Shown one piece after another: positions 8,961 through 16,013 of a stretch of 52,475 nucleotides of DNA (the stretch's first letter is position 1; each line of letters starts with the position of its first letter). Made by a program: the position numbers and the translations under genes. The notes below the pieces were generated by a model. It was not told the DNA's origin. It saw nothing but the letters and a program-made list of their open reading frames with translations, and made no database searches. Source of the stretch: Actinomycetota bacterium (GTDB lineage: Bacteria; Actinomycetota; Acidimicrobiia; Acidimicrobiales; UBA8592); the NCBI GenBank assembly GCA_902565595.1, contig CACFFD010000007.1:1-52475 (forward strand). Reading direction: 5' to 3'.

Positions 8961-9184
8961 GACATCCTCCTCGTTCTATTGTCAGTATCTCGAAAGCGAT
9001 TCTCCCCGCGTTCACTCCCTAGCCACCCGCAGAGATGTTCATCGGCTACTTTTAAATCTCCTGAAATCCATTCCCCACTGAAGGTAAACACTCCAGATCC
9101 TGATTTTCCATCCACAATGACGGTTCTTCCGTCATCGCTGACTTCATAAATTTCGTTTGTTAGTGGATGTTTAATTCCCCGCAT
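8957..9184 (-). CDS. Small protein translationally coupled to the Rieske oxygenase
   Basis: A 75-residue protein whose stop overlaps the Rieske start by ATGA, and whose last codons carry that gene's Shine-Dalgarno, so the two are made together. Its own start has a good GGGGAG 5 bases upstream. The sequence reads as a short all-beta domain (ITNEIYEV-like strand, DDGRTVIVDGKSG, GVFTFSGEW) ending in a polar Arg-rich tail. It has a single cysteine (HLCGW), so it is not a ferredoxin and does not resemble a Rieske beta subunit. Role unknown; an accessory, substrate-handling or stability factor for the oxygenase is a guess from coupling alone. Confidence 0.75.
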   Translation of the reverse strand: MRGIKHPLTNEIYEVSDDGRTVIVDGKSGSGVFTFSGEWISGDLKVADEHLCGWLGSERGENRFRDTDNRTRRMS

Positions 9185-9240
9185 GTTTCTCCCCGTTAGG
9201 TGTGATCATAGTCTTTTTGTCGCATCTTGCGCATTTTTTG

Positions 9241-9984
9241 CTACGCCGCTGTAAGCCCACCGTCTACTGAAAGGATAGACCCAGTGCATCGAGCGGCTTC
9301 GTCAGAAGCCATCCAGCAAATAGCGTTGGCTGCTGACTCTGGTTCTGCCATCCCTCGGAATCCGGTGTATGTCTTCATGAGTTCAAAATCGATATCGTCT
9401 GGGGCTGACCAGTTTTCGGTCATTGCGGTTTTCATACCGCCAGGAGCGATGGCGTTAATTCGAATGTCGGACTTTATGTACTCCATGGCGAGTGCCCGGG
9501 TCATGTTGATGACCGCGCCTTTTGCCGCACAGTACGGGACGGTGTACGCCTGCCCCATGAAACCGGCGTTTGATGCTACGTTCACGATGTTACCTGCGGT
9601 TTTTTCTAGATGGGGTATCGCTGCTTGAGTGATCCAAAACATGCCATCTAGGTTGACGCCCATAATTAATCGCCATGTTTCTTCATCAACATCTGTTACA
9701 TGGTGTGATCGGACAACTCCTGCGACGTTCGCGACAACGTCGAGTTTTCCGAAGTGTTCAACACAACCGTTAACCGCTTCGTGGCAAACCTCTCTATTTC
9801 GGATATCGACAGTCTTTGGGGAAAACCGTTCCCCTAGTTCGTCAGAAACAGATTGGAGGCCCTCTTGATCTATATCCACTCCATAGACAGACGCCCCTTC
9901 ACTGACCATCTGTCTTGCTGTCGCTCGGCCCACTCCCGATGCGGCTCCAGTTATCAGCGCGACCCTGTCTGTAAAGCGGTTCAT
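9241..9984 (-). CDS. Short-chain dehydrogenase/reductase (SDR)
   Basis: Classical SDR of 247 residues, an NAD(P)-dependent alcohol/ketone oxidoreductase. The Rossmann glycine motif TGAASGVG is near residue 13, with Asp near 37 (VYGVDID) favouring NAD(H). NVAG is the structural motif, and the catalytic Ser and YCAAK (Tyr-x3-Lys) are present. The C-terminus ends in the family signature (GSILSVDGGLTAA). A good AAAGGA Shine-Dalgarno precedes the ATG. It is the first gene of a minus-strand unit, 56 bp ahead of the 75-residue gene and the Rieske oxygenase. It may therefore oxidise the dihydrodiol or alcohol made by the oxygenase, though that link is inference. Confidence 0.92.
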   Translation of the reverse strand: MNRFTDRVALITGAASGVGRATARQMVSEGASVYGVDIDQEGLQSVSDELGERFSPKTVDIRNREVCHEAVNGCVEHFGKLDVVANVAGVVRSHHVTDVDEETWRLIMGVNLDGMFWITQAAIPHLEKTAGNIVNVASNAGFMGQAYTVPYCAAKGAVINMTRALAMEYIKSDIRINAIAPGGMKTAMTENWSAPDDIDFELMKTYTGFRGMAEPESAANAICWMASDEAARCTGSILSVDGGLTAA

Positions 9985-10125
9985 GTTGTCCTTTCTTTCC
10001 TATATCTAATGTATTAGCTCGGTGAGAGATAGCAACGCAGACTATGGGGTTTGCATCCGTGTGCGCCATGAGAGAAGCTATATGGACGATACTTGAACTG
10101 AAAACGATTTCTTTGGAGTGAATGA

Positions 10126-11679
10126 ATGACCATTATCCATAAAAGCCCATACGAAGATGTAGAAATTCTCAATGTCCCCATCACCGAATTTGTGCTACGT
10201 CACGCCGATGATCTTTCAGAAAAACCAGCATTCATTGAAGGTGCTTCTGGAAGAGTCGTAACTTTCGGGGAGCTGAAGACCCTGATCCACAGGTTTGCAG
10301 GTGGCTTGGCGTCGCGTGGGTTCGGGCCCGGTGACACGCTGGCCCTCGTCTCGCCTAACCTTCCAGAATATGCTGTTGCTTTCCATGGAGCGGCTGTTGC
10401 AGGTGGAACGGTCACGACAGTCAACCCGACGTATGGAGCCGAAGAAATCAGGTTCCAATTAAACGATGCTGCAGCTTCTATTCTTGTCACCATCGAGGCA
10501 GCAGTTCCTGTGGCACTCGAGGCTATAGAGGGTACAGAAGTATCAGAGATTATCGTAATTGGCGACCACGAGGAAGCCACTTCTATGAGCGAAGTGATTT
10601 CATCTGAGCCCATAGATCAGGTTCCCGTTGATTTATCCTCTCAAGCTATGGTCCTCCCCTACTCGTCCGGAACAACCGGATTGCCGAAAGGGGTGGTTTT
10701 AACGCATAGAAATCTAGTTGCGAATCTCTGCCAATGTGATGGCGTGATCGAGTATGACCAGGATGCTTCGGGACTCGCCGTGCTCCCATTCTTCCATATC
10801 TATGGGATGCAAGTTTTGATGAATGGGCTGCTTGCGAATGGGTGTACGGTTATCTCGATGCCTCGCTTTGATCTTGTCGAAGCGCTGACGTTGATCCAAA
10901 CGCACCGGATAACCCACTTCTTCGCTGTCCCTCCGATGATTTTGGCTTTAGCCAAACACCCCGTCATTGATAACTTTGATCTTTCTTCCTTGGAAATGGT
11001 GTTATCTGGTGCAGCACCCTTAGGATCTGAACTCGCCGAAGAAGCGGCAGCGAGGATCGGCTGTGAAGTCATCCAAGCATACGGGATGACCGAGCTGAGT
11101 CCTGCTACTCACATCACCCCTAGTGGGCAATACCGGCCCGGTTCTGTTGGTCTTACAGTTCCAAATGCTGAATGTAGGATCGTTGACCCAGAAACTGGAG
11201 AGGATCAAGATATTGGTGGTGAAGGTGAACTTTGGATTCGTGGCCCTATGGTCATGGCTGGTTATTTGAATAACCCTGAAGCGACGGCTCTTACCATTGA
11301 TGATGATGGCTGGCTTCACACAGGTGACGTTGCCACAGTCGATGAGCATCAGCATTTCTATATTGTTGACAGAGTCAAGGAGCTTATTAAATTCAAAGGC
11401 TTCCAGGTTCCCCCTGCCGAACTTGAAGCTATTATCATTACCCACCCTGCTGTCGCTGATGTCGCAGTCATCGGTATTGCAGATGATGAGGCTGGTGAGC
11501 TACCTAAAGCGTTCGTTACGCTTAAGCCCGAAATGGAAGCGACAGAAACAGATATCAAAGACTATGTTGCTGAGAAAGTTGCAACGTATAAGCAGATTCA
11601 GATGGTTGAATTCATCGATGAAATACCCAAGTCAGCTAGTGGGAAAATTCTGCGAAGGTTCTTGCGAGATCGGTCGTGA
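10126..11679 (+). CDS. AMP-forming acyl/aryl-CoA ligase (4-coumarate-CoA ligase-like)
   Basis: Activates a carboxylic acid with ATP to the acyl-adenylate and then the CoA thioester. The 517-residue ANL-superfamily protein has the P-loop YSSGTTGLPKGV at 179-190, YGMTELSP near 320, the hinge-region GWLHTGDVA near 390, and the C-terminal catalytic lysine Lys507 in KSASGKILRR. The overall pattern is closer to plant-type 4CL and bacterial aryl/fatty-acid ligases than to acetyl-CoA synthetase. The start has a GGAG 7 bases upstream. Its stop overlaps a following SDR (GTGA), so the two are co-translated. Substrate uncertain: phenylpropanoid or medium-chain acid. Confidence 0.92.
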   Translation: MTIIHKSPYEDVEILNVPITEFVLRHADDLSEKPAFIEGASGRVVTFGELKTLIHRFAGGLASRGFGPGDTLALVSPNLPEYAVAFHGAAVAGGTVTTVNPTYGAEEIRFQLNDAAASILVTIEAAVPVALEAIEGTEVSEIIVIGDHEEATSMSEVISSEPIDQVPVDLSSQAMVLPYSSGTTGLPKGVVLTHRNLVANLCQCDGVIEYDQDASGLAVLPFFHIYGMQVLMNGLLANGCTVISMPRFDLVEALTLIQTHRITHFFAVPPMILALAKHPVIDNFDLSSLEMVLSGAAPLGSELAEEAAARIGCEVIQAYGMTELSPATHITPSGQYRPGSVGLTVPNAECRIVDPETGEDQDIGGEGELWIRGPMVMAGYLNNPEATALTIDDDGWLHTGDVATVDEHQHFYIVDRVKELIKFKGFQVPPAELEAIIITHPAVADVAVIGIADDEAGELPKAFVTLKPEMEATETDIKDYVAEKVATYKQIQMVEFIDEIPKSASGKILRRFLRDRS

Positions 11680-12548
11680 ATGCACAGCAGAGCGTTGTTG
11701 TCACTGGCGCGAATTCGGGCATAGGACGTTCAACCGCTCTTCTCTTAGCATCGAATGGCTATAAGGTCTTCGCAACCATGCGGTCACTTTCGAGAGGTGA
11801 GAAACTTCGTTCCCTAGTAGCTGAACTTCAACTCGATATTACAGAAGTTGAACTAGACGTCGCCAACGATGATTCAGTGCGTGAAGGCTTTACCGAAATC
11901 CTTGGACAATGCGAACGAGTAGACATCCTTATCAATAATGCCGGGATAGGGTCAAATGCCGCAATTGAAGACATCAAGATTGATAGCGACCAAGAGGTTT
12001 TCGAGACAAACTTCTGGGGTGTAGTGAGATGCACACAAGCGGTTCTTCCCAGCATGAGGGAGAATCATTCTGGTCACATAGTTCAAATTTCTTCGATAGC
12101 TGGACGGGTTGGACTCCCTGGCCAGCCAATATACTCTGCTTCGAAATGGGCATTAGAGGGCTTAAGTGAGAATCTGGCCCATGACCTCTCTGCACATGGG
12201 ATACGAGTTTCTATTATTGAACCCGGAGTGACACGAACAGCTATCCTCGGTAAAAACAGTGACTTCCCCGATAACCCCGCATACAGAGATACCTATGAGC
12301 GAATGTTTGATATGTATGCTGCTGGCATTGCTGCAAATATTCGACCAGAGGCGGTCGCAGACACAGTGCTCGAATGCATTTCTGCCCCTACACATCAGTT
12401 GCGTTGGCCGGTAGCTTGGGGAGCAGACCAGATGACGAACGCTCGTTTTGATGGAACCGTCTCAGACGAGGAGTGGGTCTCGCTTGGCAAACTTGTTGAC
12501 GATTCGGATGCATGGGTAGAGGAATTTACTAGGATTTTTAATCTCTGA
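11676..12548 (+). CDS. Short-chain dehydrogenase/reductase coupled to the CoA ligase
   Basis: SDR of 290 residues starting at GTG, with a GTGA overlap on the ligase stop. The cofactor motif TGANSGIG is near residue 10. Arg near 32-36 (MRSLSR) points to NADP(H). NNAG, the catalytic Ser in QISSIAG and YSASK are all present. The longer C-terminus (about 290 against 250) and the pattern of the first 200 residues resemble the 17-beta-HSD-like/retinol-dehydrogenase-like classical SDRs. Coupling to the CoA ligase suggests action on the same substrate series. Confidence 0.9.
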   Translation: MNAQQSVVVTGANSGIGRSTALLLASNGYKVFATMRSLSRGEKLRSLVAELQLDITEVELDVANDDSVREGFTEILGQCERVDILINNAGIGSNAAIEDIKIDSDQEVFETNFWGVVRCTQAVLPSMRENHSGHIVQISSIAGRVGLPGQPIYSASKWALEGLSENLAHDLSAHGIRVSIIEPGVTRTAILGKNSDFPDNPAYRDTYERMFDMYAAGIAANIRPEAVADTVLECISAPTHQLRWPVAWGADQMTNARFDGTVSDEEWVSLGKLVDDSDAWVEEFTRIFNL

Positions 12549-12550
12549 TT

Positions 12551-12565
12551 AGCCTTACGAAGGCT
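12551..12565 (+). terminator. Small hairpin after the ligase-SDR pair
   Basis: AGCCTT, a 3-base loop, AAGGCT: a perfect 6-bp stem starting two bases after the SDR stop codon. It lacks a T-tract (cgcgcc follows), so it may only be a weak or Rho-assisted end, or a 3' stabilising hairpin. Confidence 0.25.
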
Positions 12566-12592
12566 CGCGCCTCACCAACGACTTGCTGTCGC

Positions 12593-12598
12593 TATAAT
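12593..12598 (+). promoter_or_regulatory. Candidate -10 box for the lipoprotein gene
   Basis: A perfect TATAAT lies 44 bases before the lipoprotein ATG, downstream of the ligase-SDR hairpin. That is a sensible position for a short 5' leader. No good -35 hexamer is seen at 16-18 bp spacing, so this rests on the -10 alone. Confidence 0.35.
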
Positions 12599-12642
12599 TT
12601 AGTAAGGAAATTTCCACTGACCAAGCGCGAGGAGATCTGATC

Positions 12643-13737
12643 ATGCATCGCCGACTAAACAAATTCCTAACCGCCATTATCATGATGGCCCTACTAGTTT
12701 CAGTGGCTGGCTGCGGCTCAGGTTCGAATTCAGATACAGAAGATGCATTACGCGCTGAATTAGCTGAGACGAAAGCGCAACTAGATCAAGCACAGCAAGT
12801 AATAGCTTCTCTGCAATCTGGGGACGATGCAGAAACTGTTCAAGAAGACACACAAAGTGAAGAAGGCGAAGATCAGGACACTGAAGAAGAAGATAATTCC
12901 GAAGATCAAAGCGAAGAAGAGTTTGAAACATTACTGGCCGGCACATACACCTGGCTCGAACAAAGTGACGCAGTGCAAGAACTACAGGAAGCTTTAGGGA
13001 TAGAAGCTGATGGCTGGTATGGCAACGACACCAGAACCGCCCATATCGCAGCGCTTGAAGAACGCGAGCTAGCCATTGACAACGTTCCGGAAAAACCCTG
13101 CCCCGCTCAAACGAGTTTGAATGAGGCGGTTGGGGCTGCAACATCCACGAGTGACCCAATATTGGTGGACGTTGATGGAGACGGAACGATGGACGAAGCA
13201 GCCATTGTGACGATAGATGAAAGCGTTTACGTAACAGTGGCAACGAGTTTCAATGGATCTACTGCTTGGATTGAAGCGACTGGGACACCAACGGCTTCAG
13301 AAGCAACATATGTACCTCAGTTTGGTACAGATATCAACGTAGATGGATTCCACGAGCTGTGGGTGAAAACTATTCCCGTCTCTGAGCCAACTGGGGACGC
13401 ACGCACTCACTATATGTATGTCTTTATCGATTGTGCTTTACAGGTAGTGACTAACAGCGGAGGTTCACCTTACCGCCTGCCCAGAGGAGAGCTGCTTGAT
13501 ACAGGAGGGCTTCTCTATATTGATTGCGTAACCCTAGAGGATGAACCGATCATGGTGTACCACGAAGACTACCCAATCGGTGAACCCGAAGATGGAGATT
13601 ACGTCTGGGCGTACGTCCCGACTCCGTTACGGCTCATAGGCGCGACCTTAGAAGTCATTACAACTAATGAGATCAAACGGGATATAGCTCCTGCACCGAA
13701 CCCTCTTCCATCAGATAGTTGTCAGAAATGGTCGTAG
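12643..13737 (+). CDS. Lipoprotein with acidic linker and peptidoglycan-binding-like motif
   Basis: A 364-residue secreted lipoprotein: basic N-terminus, hydrophobic h-region and lipobox VAGC (Cys24). A short coiled-coil stretch follows (LRAELAETKAQLDQAQQ), then a highly acidic Glu/Asp/Gln linker. Residues about 107-137 (AVQELQEALGIEADGWYG) read like one repeat of the PG_binding_1 fold, which binds cell-wall peptidoglycan. The C-terminal 220 residues hold a DVDGDGTMDEA segment of EF-hand/FG-GAP/dockerin type, suggesting Ca2+ binding, and several paired cysteines. AGGAG lies 8 bases before the ATG. It probably sits at the envelope tethered to lipid and wall. No enzyme motif is seen. Confidence 0.8.
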   Translation: MHRRLNKFLTAIIMMALLVSVAGCGSGSNSDTEDALRAELAETKAQLDQAQQVIASLQSGDDAETVQEDTQSEEGEDQDTEEEDNSEDQSEEEFETLLAGTYTWLEQSDAVQELQEALGIEADGWYGNDTRTAHIAALEERELAIDNVPEKPCPAQTSLNEAVGAATSTSDPILVDVDGDGTMDEAAIVTIDESVYVTVATSFNGSTAWIEATGTPTASEATYVPQFGTDINVDGFHELWVKTIPVSEPTGDARTHYMYVFIDCALQVVTNSGGSPYRLPRGELLDTGGLLYIDCVTLEDEPIMVYHEDYPIGEPEDGDYVWAYVPTPLRLIGATLEVITTNEIKRDIAPAPNPLPSDSCQKWS

Positions 13738-13755
13738 CCACATTGGGGAACAAAT

Positions 13756-14679
13756 ATGACTGCACCCATTGAAGGGTTGGTTAGTTCTGCACAGAACGCC
13801 TCATTTCATCGGGATGGAGCTGTGCACCTCAAAGGAGTTCTAGACAATGAATGGGTTGAGCTTCTAGCTAAGGGGCTTGATGAGTGCTATGAGAAACCAG
13901 ATGGCATGTCAAGCGCCCTTGTATCCTCGGAGAGTGAATTGCGGATTGACCAGTTTCCTGCGGCGAGATCAGAAAAGCTGAAGAAATTTATCTGCGATTC
14001 TCCCCTGCCAGCACTCGTAGGGATGATACTTGGTGGCCCAATCCGTTTTTATATGGATCAAATGTTTTATAAACCAGCCGGCCGCTTGATGCCGACACCA
14101 TGGCATCAAGACACCAGTTATTACAATGTGGAGGGCCACGATCTCGTTCGTGCCTGGATTTCACCGGATATTGTTCCCCGTGAAGCGAGTCTTGAGATCG
14201 TTAAAGGTTCGCATCTTTGGAATATCACCTATCGTCCACTTGCTGGGCGAGACCCTGACCTTAGTGAGGAAGAGCATGAAGCGAGGCTGTCAATGGCAAA
14301 AGATTTCGGCGTTTACGAACGGCCCGGTGAGGACTTCTCCTACAACAGTGCAATTATGGATAAGTCTCTACCTGAGACTCCGAATATCGAGGCATCACGA
14401 GATTCCTTCAATATTCTCGGGTGGCACTTTGAACCAGGTGATGTGATCCTGTTTCATGGCAACGTTTTGCATGCTGCTCAAGGGGATATTGATCTTCCCT
14501 ATCCCCGGAGGAGTCATGCCATCATGTACGCGGGGCCAAATATCCGGTACGTAAAGCGACCGGGTCAAATCATTCCTGATCCTGTCGCCCTCTCTGAAAG
14601 GAACCCGCAAACAGGTCAGCCACTCTCTGAGTTTGATGATATTTTCCCGCTTCTTTGGGATCAAGCTTCAGTTGAGTAG
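13756..14679 (+). CDS. Phytanoyl-CoA dioxygenase (PhyH) family protein
   Basis: Fe(II)/2-oxoglutarate-dependent oxygenase of 307 residues with a double-stranded beta-helix fold. The facial triad is His117-x-Asp119 (TPWHQDTSYY) and distal His239 (GNVLHAA). Arg251 or Arg252 (PYPRRSHA) is placed to bind 2-oxoglutarate. It has no signal peptide. Family members hydroxylate phytanoyl-CoA, fatty acids, ectoine or other small molecules, and the sequence does not settle which. It lies 18 bp after the lipoprotein gene but shares no obvious function with it. Confidence 0.88.
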   Translation: MTAPIEGLVSSAQNASFHRDGAVHLKGVLDNEWVELLAKGLDECYEKPDGMSSALVSSESELRIDQFPAARSEKLKKFICDSPLPALVGMILGGPIRFYMDQMFYKPAGRLMPTPWHQDTSYYNVEGHDLVRAWISPDIVPREASLEIVKGSHLWNITYRPLAGRDPDLSEEEHEARLSMAKDFGVYERPGEDFSYNSAIMDKSLPETPNIEASRDSFNILGWHFEPGDVILFHGNVLHAAQGDIDLPYPRRSHAIMYAGPNIRYVKRPGQIIPDPVALSERNPQTGQPLSEFDDIFPLLWDQASVE

Positions 14680-14798
14680 CAGCTCAAACTATTACGCCTC
14701 ATTCGATTTTTCTCCGGTGCAACTTCCTTTTTCTCTAGGAAGATCCTGATTTTTCTTAGAGTTTCCATTTTGTCGTACCTGAGTGCAAGAATAGAGTC

Positions 14799-16001
14799 AT
14801 GATAATATTTTTGGCTGTTGTCGTGGGGATTCTTGCAGCGTTTATCGTATTTATGATGATGACACAAATGCAGAAAGACAAGTCAACAGATGGGGATCTT
14901 CATTCAATAAGTGGCCTTGACCCTTCAGTACTAGAACTGATAAAGAATGTCATCAATGCGGAAGTGACGACCGCAGCTCAATCAGCGATGCAGCAGACCA
15001 ACGAGGGAACTCAACAATTCTTTAAAGCCAACACTGAGACCCTAACCGAGCAAACAAAAAACCTTCTCAATCCGATGGAAACAGAGCTCGCCAGCCTAAA
15101 GGAAGTCATCACCAACCTTCAGACAGCACATACCAGCACCTCTGGCCAAGTCAATAACCTTAATCAGCAGTTGACTGATTTGAACAGTTCGACAAATCGG
15201 ATGGTCGGGGCGTTACAGTCACCTGTCTCTCGAGGTAAGTGGGGTGAAAATTCTCTCCGGAACATTATCGAACTTGCTGGAATGTCTCCCTACGCTGACT
15301 TCACGACGCAAACATCCGGACAAGTAGATGGCAAAGTTGGTATTCCAGATGTCGTGATTCGCCTTCCTAATGACTCATCTCTCGCTATTGACGCGAAAGC
15401 TCCTGGATCTGCCTACGAGCAGATGGTCGGGTCGGAAAGCCCTGATGAGCAAAATAGGCTGCTGGAGGCCCACATAGCCGCAATGAAACAACACATCAAA
15501 ACTTTGGCTGGGAGAGCTTACTGGAATCAATTTGAGAACTCTCCAGAGTTCGTTGTCATGTTCGTCCCGTTGGAGAGCATGCTTTCAGATGCCTTACGAG
15601 CTGCTCCAACACTTCTTGAGGAAGCAATGAAAGACAAGGTAATTCTAGCCTCGCCGATGAATCTGCTCGCAGTGCTTAAGGCTACGTTTCATGGGTGGCA
15701 GGTATTCCATATCCAAAAAGAAGCCAAGACCGTTGGTGATTTGGCGCAAACTCTTTACCGTCGTATCGACACTATGCTTGGCCATGTAGCAAAAGCCGGT
15801 AGGGGTCTTGAAAGCGCGAATAAGGCACATAACGAGATGATTGGGTCGCTTGAGAAAATGGTGCTACCAACCATGCGGGAATTGAATGAGTTGAACATTG
15901 TTAGTGAACCGCCAAAGGAACTTGAGATCACTCAGACACCGATCCGCCCTTTGAATGTTCCAGAACTTAATGAGCTCCAAGAGGACGACAGCAAGGATTG
16001 A
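14799..16001 (+). CDS. rmuC: RmuC-family DNA recombination protein
   Basis: A 400-residue RmuC homolog. It starts with a TM helix (about residues 2-20), then a long coiled-coil region (about 50-140, Gln/Asn/Leu-rich). The RmuC domain follows with its hallmarks SRGKWGENSLRNIIELAGM near 147-165 and the nuclease-like PDVVIRLPN...LAIDAKAP near 185-205, where the Asp and the Asp-x-Lys fit a PD-(D/E)XK core. In E. coli RmuC limits inversions at short inverted repeats. The gene converges on the molybdopterin oxidoreductase gene, 12 bp apart. Confidence 0.92.
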   Translation: MIIFLAVVVGILAAFIVFMMMTQMQKDKSTDGDLHSISGLDPSVLELIKNVINAEVTTAAQSAMQQTNEGTQQFFKANTETLTEQTKNLLNPMETELASLKEVITNLQTAHTSTSGQVNNLNQQLTDLNSSTNRMVGALQSPVSRGKWGENSLRNIIELAGMSPYADFTTQTSGQVDGKVGIPDVVIRLPNDSSLAIDAKAPGSAYEQMVGSESPDEQNRLLEAHIAAMKQHIKTLAGRAYWNQFENSPEFVVMFVPLESMLSDALRAAPTLLEEAMKDKVILASPMNLLAVLKATFHGWQVFHIQKEAKTVGDLAQTLYRRIDTMLGHVAKAGRGLESANKAHNEMIGSLEKMVLPTMRELNELNIVSEPPKELEITQTPIRPLNVPELNELQEDDSKD

Positions 16002-16013
16002 ACTAACGCACGC

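Noticed and set aside
12715-12735. tRNA T-arm-like GGTTCGAATTC
   Set aside because: It lies inside the lipoprotein coding region, and no acceptor or anticodon arms can be built around it.
14695-14760. Hairpin CTTCCT/AGGAAG after the PhyH-like gene as a terminator
   Set aside because: Short stem with an 8-base loop and only scattered T's; too weak to list.
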